From NCBI GenBank assembly GCA_019916065.1, contig CM034242.1:8562879-8626878 (forward strand): a DNA stretch of 64,000 nt, given 5' to 3'. Source of the stretch: Vitellaria paradoxa (taxonomy: Eukaryota > Streptophyta > Magnoliopsida > Ericales > Sapotaceae). This document shows positions 37,601 to 49,600 of this stretch, piece after piece (positions within the stretch are counted from its first letter, which is position 1; the number at the start of each line of letters is the position of its first letter). The notes under the pieces are model-generated. The model saw only the letters and a list, made by a program, of their open reading frames with translations, was not told where the DNA came from and searched no databases. Position numbers and translations under genes: made by a program.

Positions 37601-40600
37601 CTATATGAATTTGTCGATGCCAATTAGATCTGTTTAGGGGCATGTCCTCCAATAAATCTAGGTAGGTCATGTCATGTTAATGGTTTCTTTCCAGCTTCTC
37701 TTGGATCTTCCTCTACCTCTCCTACTCCTGGCAATCTCCATACTTTTACACCTTCTAACAGGTGCCTCTGCTGGACGCTTTCTAACATGGCCAAATCATC
37801 TTAATCGGTTTTCTCTCATTTTATCTTCAATCGGTGCTATTTCTACTTTGCCCCTAATCTCCTCGTTCCTAATTCTATCTTTTCTTGTAATCCCGCACAT
37901 TCACCTTAGCATCCTCATCTCCGCAACTGCCATCTTCTGACCATGATTATGCTTTACTAACCAACACTCTGATCCATATAGCAGTGCTGGTCTAACCGCT
38001 ACCTTATAATACTTTCCTTTCACTTTGAGGGGGATTTTTCGGTCGCACAAAACCCCCGAAGCACTCCTCCATTTGGTCCACCCAGCTTGAATCCTGTGAC
38101 TTACATCAGTATCAATCCCTCCATCTTGTTGCACTATAGATCCAAGGTACCTAAATTTATCTTTCTTTACAATCTTTTGTGTGCCTAAACTTAATTCTAT
38201 ACTACCTGTTATCCTACTTTGACTAAACTTACATTCCATATATTCCGTCTTACATTGGCTTAGCCTAAACTCTTTTGTTTCTAATGTATCCCGTCACAAT
38301 TCTAGCTTAGCATTCACTCCTTCTCTCGTCTCATCTACTAAAACAATATCATCTGCAAATAGCATACACCACGGCACCTCATCTTGAATATGTCTTGTAA
38401 TCTCATCCATAACTAAAGCAAACAAGTACGGGCTTAACGCTGAGCCTTGATGTAAACCAATCGTGATAGGGAACTCATTAGTCTCTCCACCAGTCGTCCG
38501 TATAGATGTCATGGCTCTATCATACATGTCCTTTATCGCCTCAATATATGCGACACACGCTCCTTTCTTTTCCAATACTCTCCATAGAATCTCCCTAGGA
38601 ACCCGATCATATGCCTTCTCTAAATCGATTAACACCATATGTAAATCTTTTTGACCTTCTCTATACTGTTCCATTAACCTCCTCAAGAGAAAGATAGCCT
38701 CCATAGTTGATCTTCCAGGCATGAAATCAAATTGGACCTCTAATTCAGTAAAAGGAGATTCTAAACCTGCTGCAGTTTTTGGATTGAGTTTGGAGAATTC
38801 CAAATTGTTCACCTGTGGCCTCCAGTAACTCTAGGTCTTTTATTTCTCGTTTTCCTTTTCCTCGTGAAGTTTGCTGACAAAAGTCAGTGAAATGGTGGTT
38901 CAAACTTATTTTGACTGCTTGGGGGGAGGTTGTGGAATTTTGGGATATCACGTTGTGGGGAAATTAGAAAGTAGGAATACAGGTTTTGATTTAGGCTATT
39001 TCATAGAACTGCTGTAAGGGAAGATCATGTTAGTTTCAATTGTGAGAATATTATTTGTTGGCCCGGGTTTAGGTGCTTTTTGATGCTTTTTATGTGTTGT
39101 TTTCCCTTTCAAGTACTTGTTTACAAAATTGTGAAAGAATATCCACGCACGGTATGTTTTCCAAAAATATTCATAAGATGAAGGTATTTGAAGAACCTTG
39201 ATAGTAGACACAAGTGGACACTGGAATATTCCTGGCTTTTTTTTTTGTGGTTATAGTGTTCTGCAGAATACTAATAAATACCCTTTGACTAATTATTAAA
39301 TTATGTTCATTTCAACAAGACAGTTCTAGTTATCAATGATATTTTTTGGTCAGTTACTATGTTAATCTTTACAGTATTAGAATTCAAGTTTTTCTTGTTG
39401 TTCATCAGTAACATTAATCTATGCATGCATACAAAAAGGTCTCTAATGTTTCTGAAATTTAGGTTCCGTGGAGTAGGCTCGGCCAAGATCCAGTTTTAGT
39501 GTACCTGGATAGCATTTTTTTACTAGCAGAACCTGCAACTCAAGTTGAAGGTTGCAGTGAGGTTGCCGTCCAAGAAGTCAAAAAAAGCCGAATACGGGTA
39601 AGATTTCTCTGTGGCATATCAATTTAGACATTCTAAGTTTCTAATCTGTGTGGGTGTTTAGATGTTTGATTGATTATTTCCCCCTGTGATAGGAAATGGA
39701 AATGAAGCTATTGGAGCGTAGACAACTATTGAAGTCTGAAATGGTATGCTTTCTCATGGTACTCTTGGAGTTCATGTAATAATTTGAAATATTTGTTGAT
39801 GATGGTTTTTTGCGTGTGGGATTCCGAGGATGTGTTTTGCCTAGATTATGATGAGCTGTAAGCAGCTTACTTACCTGACTCGCAGAAATCAGGTGGTTGC
39901 AGCTTATGGCTTGTAAAGCTGGGTGATGTTTGGCCTAGCTTACGATAAGCTGTAAGCTGCTCACTTACCTGACTTGCAGAAATCAGGTTGCAGCGCAGGG
40001 CTTATAAAGCTTGGTTAAGAAATGAGTCTGGATCTATTTCAAATTCTGAAAATTTGACTTCTAAGTGAACCCATTTCTGAGAACTTCCTGGACCACGGGG
40101 TCAGATGATGGGTCATGAACTTATACTGAGGTAGCTTATAGCTGTAGGCTTCCCTTTGGTCTGTGCTTCAAATATTTAGATAGGGGCATAGCCTTGATAA
40201 CCTGTAAAAATAGCTTAAAAAGAATTGTAAAATATGGTATTTGTGCTTCTCAATTGTATTGTAAACTCTTCTTATTTTAGAAAAGCAAGCTTTGATTTTT
40301 TTCCCGAATTAATTGCTATTTTTAGTAAAATATTGCATTTATTGATCCCTTTCTTGTCTCCCTTGATATAGGAATAATAGTGTATACAAGTTTATCGCAT
40401 TACTGGTATGTAAATCACTGGCTGACATGGAAGATTTTTGTGGACTCAAATTTAGATTATTATTGAGATTTGTAGATGGTGTTATTATTATTGAGGGGGT
40501 GGGGGTGGAGGCTGAGCTGTTGACTTATTAAAACTATTGTGATTCACATTTAGATTATTATTAGGCTTTATACGTATGGTGGCCCTTCTGTCTTTCTTAT

Positions 40601-43600
40601 GTTAGCTGAGCCATCGATTTATGAGAGGGGCCCAAATATTATAGATAAATATTATAGATACTAGAAAGTGGAGATTCACACTGACACTGCTTGCCCGAGA
40701 GAATAGCAAATTTTTGTCTCCTTCGTTGTCCCCCTACTCTGCCCCTTAAAGTTCGTCTTTAAAACATCAATAGGGGAATTATAAAACTAGACATGGCTTC
40801 AAGAGAGGAAGACACTGACGTGGTACTCTTCCTTTATTTGTTGGTGCAGGTATAGATACCTTTACTCTCTAAGCCTTTTGAAAGCTTGTTTGCCAAACAT
40901 ATAGTTGAAGTGCCTTTCTTGTTTTGCCTCTAAACAATGATCAAATAATTGCCTATAATCCTTCTATCAATATTTGATTCTAAGTAGTTTTGGCTTTACA
41001 TCAGCAGGTTTGAAGGTCTTGTCATGATAGACTTGAATAAGAGACATGAATCTCGCAATAATTAGTATTATGGCTACTATTGTTACTCTCCAGCTTTTAG
41101 TCCTCCCCTGCATCTTTTATTTTTATGTTATATGGAAAGCCTTACTATCTTGCTGTTCTTCATGGTTTTGGCCTATTATATCGGTTCTTTTCAACCGTCA
41201 GTATATTCCTTTAAGATTTATGACGGAGGATGCGAACGCATTATGCTGCTTAATTTGGACAGTTGGTTGATGGGGTTGGGATCGTAGAAGTGTAATGGAA
41301 CTCCAAAATTTGTTAGACTTCTACATGTGATTATTGTGAACAGAAAAGGGAGAGTTAGCACATGCCAGATTTAACTGTAACAAGGGATTATTGGGAAAAC
41401 AGTAAAATATAAATATAATTTGATGGGTTTTAGCAAGTGTGTTCCATTGTTGCTGGTAAGTAAAAAGAATCCAGAACACCAATGTATTCTCATGAAATTT
41501 TAAACACAAGCGTTCATAAGCAAAAACTGAGAAGAGAGTGGGGGAAAAATTTGAGGAACAGATTCTATGTTATGTGCTCTGACAATATTATGGCATTCGG
41601 TTCTTTGGAGTCAATCCAATAATCTTTTGATTCTGGGCCTTGGTTCTAAATAAGCAGCAGGATCATGGAGATTTTTTTCCTTCTCCATAAAACCTATGAA
41701 TAGAACATTCAAAGCAAGAAGTAGCACATCAGTAGAGACTTGGCATTTATTAGTTGTAGACTTTGTTAGTAGTAGGCTTGATAGAGGTTATTCTTTGTGA
41801 TTCTATGCCACTTCTATGGGATTCTTGGATTGTCATGGTCTTGATGTTTCCTGGTTGTATATTCTCATTTACACGGTGGTTCACTATGGATGTTAGAGGC
41901 TATTTTGAAGTTAGTGTTAGTATATTGAAAAGGCATCAAGGGATGCCATCCCATACGAAAAGCCTCAAAAGAAGCCTAGGATTGCCATGCCAACATGTCA
42001 ATACCCCCATTAACCACTTATTAAGAAGATCTTTTCATCCTATAGGGCACTGAATGTGCCAGAGCTCGCTGAAAATTGGATGGTGATAATTATCTCCATT
42101 GGGCTAAAGCAATTACGCTTGCCTTTATTGGTTTTGGTAGAGAAGCCCACCTGGCAGACTTCTTCCCAAAGGATGTTGAGAAATCAATTATGTGGAAATG
42201 TGGGGACGCCTTGTGTCACCCTCTTCTAGCCTTCTTTGTAATCTAGCATTATTGATGTTTGCATGCACTTTAACATGTGCTTTAACATGTGCACGGAAGT
42301 CTGTGATTAGACTAAAGTCCTCTTCACCAGTGATCTAATGCGAATGTATGATCTGACCTATTGAATATTTTCTAACTACAGAAAAATTACGAGACACTGA
42401 CTGAACACTTTGCCGCACTGAAGAAGTTTCATGAGGTGTGTAATATTGTTGAGCCACCTACTATAGACATTCATAAGATACAGAAGCAAAAGGAAAACCG
42501 GCTGAGTAGAACCTGTCTATGCTCCAATCGTTGGTGTTTATCTCTGTCGTCTTTCATATAGATATATTCCAAAATTCTCTGTGCTACACCCAGGCTCTTT
42601 TCCTTAAATTCAATCCTAACAAGTCTCCATTAATAATATGACATGACCTCTTCTCTTCATGATTCTACTTCCCATCGGAGGCGTGTTACCCATGGTTTCA
42701 GTTTGGTAATACTTGGCGCACATTTTTGATACAAGCAACACCCGTGATGGTGGGGGATGTCATAGACATAGTTGTGTGGATGCTGCAATAATGGTCCTAT
42801 GGTTTGTGCACACTATGGCTGCGGCAAACATACCTGGGATAACTGTTGGGACTTGATTGGTGAACCACCTCATGCCAATGCTGTAGTCGCAGATGTATTG
42901 GTTTTGATACTAAGTTGTGATATATAGTATTTTGGAATTCAGGACACCCGCAGCTACCTGGGATAACTGCTGGGACATGATTGGTAAATCACCTCGTGCT
43001 AATGCTGTTGTAGTCTTAGATGCTTCGACCTTGCTACCATGTTGTGATATATAGTTTGGGAATTCAAAACCACAACAGCTATGAGCCTATGTATTTATTT
43101 ACAATAATAGAACTATGTAAAATAGGAATGGAACACATGGATACACTAAATACATATACAATGACATTAGTGACATTAGTGTTCTAATCCTAATTTATAT
43201 TTACTTCTAATTTTATACCTTGGTAATTCAATTCCCTGAAATGATCTTGTATTCCTTCCCCCCCCCCCCCCAACAAATCAACAAACATAAGCAAAAATGA
43301 ATTATCTTTCATACTTTCTTGTTCCTTTTGCGGGACTTAGTGTGTTGGATTTTTCAACTGATTGTCAAATTTATGATTTAAGATGGGAGGAAAGTAAGAT
43401 TTTGACGTGATATTTTGTCAGGGACGTTCCTTTATTGAAGGCGTTCTTAGATCTATATAATACATTTTTTATTTTTTATTTTTAAAAGTGCTTGGACAGA
43501 AGACTATTTACCATAGACAGAGTTGGTTTTGTTTGGGAGCCCATCTTTGTTTGTGCAGTGAAGGATTAGGAAGTTGAATACGATACTGGAGTTGGTAAGG

Positions 43601-46600
43601 GTCCTACATTCCTTAACTCATTTCCAATTCTATATTCAATAGTTGTATGTGTTTGGTTCACTCAAGAGAGTAAGTGTTGCCACATGTGAGTGACGTGTTG
43701 AGAGTATAAAAGTATTAATAGAAAGAATAAAGTTAGCCACGTCAAATAACTCAAGCCATTAATGAGATATTAGCTAAAAGTTTAACAAAACGTTTTGAAA
43801 GTGACAAAAATATGGGAATATATAAAAATGTTGGGGGTAAATTTTAAATTTAAATTTATAAAGTCTTACAACAAATTATTTAAACAATTTATTGTTTTGG
43901 TATCTTGTATCTTGGTGTGCTTTACTCATCAAAAAAGTTTAACAAAAATGTTTTTTTGGCTTGTTTGGAAAGGTCATTTGCTGGATTATCTTTTGAATTC
44001 CAGAGGTGCTGGTTCGAGTCCAGCTCATGACTTTTTGTTTACATGGGATTGATGCCCTGAAAGACAACCCAACATAGAATGAAAAGCTTTTTGGTTTCGT
44101 GCTTGTGGGGCAGGGGCGTTGAGCCACATATATACTCGTTTATCAAATTTGTGGAAAACATGAGTTTATAGTTGAATGGTTGTAATGGTTTTGTGTTGCA
44201 TTTTCTTAACGCCGTTATTAATAAGATATCATTTATTCATAAAAAAAAGTCAAACACTAGTTTTTAAGAAATAGAATTGTTTCATCTGTTTTGTAGAAAA
44301 GAAATTATAATATTTTTTTTTATAACAGAAAAGTATTCTCTTTCACATAGCCCTTTGTCCCCTCCCCCCCCAAAAAAAAAACAACACGCACCCACCCACC
44401 TAACCCTAAGAGAAAGGCAAATTATGTGCTTATTTTGGAATATGTTGAGGCTTTGTTGTTCTTTATGCTTGCTTTTCTTTGTTGCTGTTGTTCGGGAAAC
44501 AGGCCATATGGTACTTAAAATTATTATTGTCAGGCAATATCCTTTGGCCTGATTGTTGAAATTATTGTTAACTGTCACGCATACTTAGATATGAATTCTG
44601 TGCTGTTCTTTTTAATTTAACATCTGGTTGCTTTGGTTGGTTACGAAGAACAAATCGTGGCTGGGGTCATTGATCGACACAATAATTGGAAACTTGAAGC
44701 TTTCAATTTCAAACATTCACATCAGATATGAAGATCTTGAAAGGTAAATAAGCACGATTTGTTTATTTATTATTTTTAAGAACTTGTTTATAGGCTCAAA
44801 AACCTCCCTTTTTGTAGCAATCCCGGTCACCCATTTGCAGCTGGCGTGACATTGGAGAAGCTATCAGCTGTGACAGTGGATGATAATTGGAAAGAGACTT
44901 TTCTTACTGGGGGTGCATTAGAGCGTATTCTGAAGGTTCTACTTTCTTAAACTATTATGTATTTACCTGTGATAATAGGAAAGAGACTTTTATATGGTTG
45001 TCTTTTTATAAGGAACACATTTCTGGATGATCTGGTTGGTTTTATTTTGCTTAATGCTGAGGTTGATGTTTTGAATCCTATGATTTCTGCTTTTATTCAT
45101 ATTTGTTGCTAAGTATAGAAGGCATCGAAAGGAATGCAAGGTATGTACACCAGCAACTCTAACAAGCTACTCCCCCCCCTCCCCCCCCCCCCCCCCCCAA
45201 CAAAAAAAAAAAAAGATCACACACACACAGACACACACACAAAAGACCTGTCTCAGAATTCCTACAAAATCCAAAAAGTTGCTCAATCATTAAGTTCACT
45301 ATGACACCCACTTAAAAAAGAGGCTCATAAATTTATTCATTTTGTTATGATATTTATTAGAAGTAATAAATATTAGTGTAGATATTTAAGGTTTTTTAGG
45401 ATTGCTTTTCCTGTTTAAACTAGGACTTGATTTATTTCTACTTAGCATAGGATTTGATTGTTACCTATATTTAGTCTAGGTTTGTTATTCCCATTCCTAT
45501 CCTATATTAGTTTCTAGTACTAAAAATAGAGCTTTAAGCTCCCACTTATGTGAGCTTACTTTTTCCCAAATCTCCATATTTTGGCATGGCATCACATTCA
45601 TTTATTTGCCTGTTAAGTTTTTCTATTGATTTCAACTCCGTAGATGGGTGAAAATTTTTTGTTGGAACACCAAATATTCAACTTCCTCTCGATTTTTTGC
45701 AATTATTATTTCAATATGGTAGTAACGATACTGTTATGTTATTTTTTTTTTTCTTTTGGTTCTTGTATTTATACCAAGAAATCCTAGTAGCTTAACCTAA
45801 GAAATTTATGGCGTTGTTTTGTCTCTCTTACAGTCGTCGTCATCACCAATTGGTTTCAAAGTCTTCACAATCTCACTGTGAACAAAGGGAGATGTCAATC
45901 CCTCCACGCTGCAGTGTATTTACAGTCGCTAGGTTTCTTAATAGTGATCTTTTCTAAATTCTGAGAAGTCAACTAGAATCAATAGAGTTTTGCCGTCAAT
46001 GGGGTTCTAGTCAACTGTTCTAGAGCCCAAGAGGTCAATTGGAGTCAGTAGAATATATTTGCAATCTAGTAGGGGGGCTGATAGGGGGTTGAGTGTGTCA
46101 AAGGGTTGACTGTCAATGATGGATTTGATTGTACCTTGATGGTCACTCCAATATATGGGCATTTGTGATGGAGATGATAGATCCTCGCATGTTAGTCCAA
46201 GGTATTGGAAAGTCAATAGTGCTGGGACTTATGGCCAAATAAGGGGAATATGTGGCTGTGGTGGTTGAGGTTATTAAATGCCGATACAACTATATTAAAT
46301 TCAAGGGTTTCTCTATCTATGGGTTGGCCGAGGTAGTGACTCAACGAGTCACCCAACTTTATCCTCTAATCCACTTGTCCTTGTTGATCCGCATTGAAGT
46401 GAGGTGATTCTTCTCAGGTCTTGCTCCCACATCAAAATGTGTCATTAGTGTTATGATAGCTTGTGATCTAAAATGCCCCCCGCTACAGGCTGATCGCTAT
46501 GGGGAAGCGAGGATGATCTAAAATGCCCCCTGCCGCGAATCACCGTGGGAGGGAAGATGGCCAGAAATGCCCCTTGTTGCAGGCTGATCATTGCGGGGAG

Positions 46601-49600
46601 GGGAAAATAGTCTAATGTGGAAGCTACGACTGTAGTCCATGTAGCATCGGAGGCCCATGTGGTACTAGGCCACCTATACTAACCATGGACAATCTCATCT
46701 ATTGGAAAAAATATATGTAAATATATGTGTTCCTAAAATGGGAGATAGCGTAGTCAGTAAAATCTCTTTGATTGAGGGATTTGATGAGGATTTGATTAGG
46801 ATAATTATTTTGTTTTCCTTTTCTGTTGAAGGCATCCTGTGTATATATATGCAGTATTGTAATCTCTTTTGTGGAATGAAATAAATTCTTCTTCTTCCAT
46901 TCTCTAAATGATATCAGAGTTTTAGGCTCTCTGGGAATCTTTTCGATTGGCCTTCATTGCCAAAGGATTCTTTAGTTTTTTGGCCTTCATTGCCAGAAAA
47001 TTGTTCAGGCAGGTTTAGTCCAATCGTTACCTGCAAATCGAGTGCCGTTCGTGACAGTCGTGATTATCTCATCAATTGTGAGCGTCCTGAATCGTGCTTG
47101 TCGATCAGCGATCCTTGCTGACAATCGATTCTCATCCTGAAACCCTAAAGAGGCGACGTTATCTTCAGTCGCGACCTCCAAATCGACGATTGAAGCCACT
47201 GACAGTTGATTCTCATTTCGAAGCCCTAGCATCGCTGAAAGAGGCGACGCCATCTTCGTTTGCAACCTACGATTGAGCATTGTCATTAGGTATTATCCCC
47301 AATCGACGATCGCATCGTCGCAGACGTCATTGGAACCCAGTCGATTAAGGCAGGAGGTACATCGCCGATCGTCAGCTCTCCTCATTCGGCAATTCTCTTC
47401 GATCAATTAGTTGTCTACAGTGGCCTGTAGGCTTCTCACTGACGGTTGTCCTCTTCTCCTCCGCCGGCTTTTTTCCGGCGGGTCTTTTTTTTTTTTTTCA
47501 GCCGTGGGCGCCATCAGAGAGTCGAGGGAGAATCGGTGGCTTCCAATCGAGGGAATACAACCGACAGATCTGAATATCTTCGAAATAGAACCCTAAGTGA
47601 AGAAGTGCAGACCCGTATTTGTGGATAGTCAACTGTTTATCATTGGTTATTGTCCAACAGCCTTATGTCTGTGACAACCGAGACCTTTTCTCATACCACT
47701 GTAGCCCAACGTGAAGGAGTGATGGCCAATCAGTCTGTTGCTGGAGAGTTACAATATATACAGGCCGCATACCGTCTGAATGGGAAGAATTATTTGAAAT
47801 GGTCTCAACTAGTTCGAACTTTTCTTAAGGGGAAAGGAAAGATCAGTCACCTTTTGGGAACAAGACTTGCAGAAGGAGACCCAAATTTTGCAAAATGGGA
47901 TGAAGAAGATTCCATGATCATGGCTTGGTTATGGAATTCAATGTTACCAGAAATTAGTGATACTTGCATGTTCCTGCCAACCGCAAAAGATATTTGGGAT
48001 TCAGTTAGACAGACTTACTCTAAAGTTCGGAATGCTGCTCAAGTATATGATCTAAAAATTAAGACAACCTCCAGCAAGCAAGGAAACAAATCTGTTATGG
48101 AGTATGTAAATTACCTTAAAGGTCTATGGCAGGAGTTAGATAATTATCGGTGTATAGAGATGAAGTGTACTGAGGATGCAACAACGCTTAAAAAGTTTAC
48201 TGAGAAAGACCGAGTTTATGAATTTTTGGCTTGCCTTAACACTGAATTTGATCAGGTTAGAGTTCAAATTTTAGGCAAAGAAGAAGTGCCTTCTCTGAAT
48301 GAAGTTATATCTATTATTCTGGGGGAAGAGAGTAGGCGAGGGGTAATGCTTGAACCCCAAATCATTGATAGCTCAGCCATGTTGACTATTGGATTAAATA
48401 GTCAAAGGTAGCAATCAAGCAATGAAAATGGGAAAGCTGAATTGTCCACATTGAGTGGTGACAAACCTCAAGACAGCATGTGGTGTACTTATTGTAAGAA
48501 ACCGGAGCAAATGTTTCTTGATAGCCTATCCCATAAGTTTGGGTGTATCCTTTAGCTACTAATCTTCCTTTATACCTCTCAAGTGTGCCATCTGCATTGT
48601 ACTTTACTGAAAGGGATATAAATGCTATCATCCTCCCACCAAAAAAATCTCTGTCTCTGCCGAGTCACCTTTGTTGAACATGAGTCGTACTTTCCCACAC
48701 CTTATCTTCAGGGGAGACAATATTTTTGGAAGATAAGGATAGAGATCTTTTCCTTCTTGATTTGCCCCTATCTTCTCAAACACAATCCGAGTTAGTATCT
48801 TCTCAGAACCAACCTCCTTGTCAAGATCAACCTCAACCCATGACTAGGGGTGATGACACTGTTGATAACTCACGGTTCTCTCAGGTATATTCAAGGAGGA
48901 AGATTCCAATTCCTGAACCAATGCAAGTCCAAGAATCAGACTCTGAAAATGAGGTAACAGTTTCTACTCCTTCTTTACTAGCTGAACCTATATCTGATAT
49001 TGAGTTGCCTATTGCTATTAGGAAAGGAACGAGGGAATGTACTAAAAACCCATTATATCCACTTTCACATTTTGTGTCCTTTGAAAAATGCTCGTCATCT
49101 CATAAGAGCTTTATCATGAGTTTAAACACTGTATCCATTCCCACCACACTATCTAAGGCTTTAGCCTGTGAACATTGGAGAAATGCCATGAATGTTGAAA
49201 TGTAGGCCTTAGAAAAGAATTGGACTTGGGAGGTGGTGGACCTACCTGAAGGAAAAAGGCCAGTAGGATGCAAGTGGGTTTTTTAAGTAAAGTACAATGT
49301 AGATGGCACACTTGAGAGGTATAAAGGAAGATTAGTAGCTAAAGGATACACCCAAACTTATGGGATGGACTATCAAGAAACATTTGCTCCGGTTGCCAAG
49401 ATGAACACAGTTAGAATTTTGTTGTCCTTGGCTGCTAACCATAATTGGCACTTGCAACAATTTGATGTGAAGAATGCTTTTTTTGCATGGGGATCTAGAA
49501 GAGGAAATCCACATGGAAATTCAACCTAGATTTCGTGGAAATCTGGTAGCTAATAAAGTGTGCAGGCTTAAAAAGGCATTATATGGACTAAAGCAGTCTC

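Larger units (their letters stand above)
32356..39462 (+). other. VPS13 intron 2 (7.1 kb)
   Basis: Holds the plant-mobile-domain relic, a possible LTR and the nested L1/RTE pair. Remaining stretches (34,330-35,128 and 38,842-39,462) show nothing recognisable beyond AT-rich unique sequence. Confidence 0.8.
39744..44648 (+). other. VPS13 intron 4 (4.9 kb)
   Basis: Holds the 94-bp tandem duplication, a Copia gag relic and a possible SINE. 40,020-42,050 and 43,080-43,950 show no gene; a poly-C run lies near 43,260. Confidence 0.8.

Noticed and set aside
44010..44020. B-box as part of a tRNA gene
   Set aside because: T-arm is perfect but the acceptor, D and anticodon arms do not fold, so at most it is a SINE head.
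48386..48631. Minus-strand frame with reverse-transcriptase similarity as a separate gene
   Set aside because: It is the inverted filler fragment inside the Copia element, not an independent coding unit.
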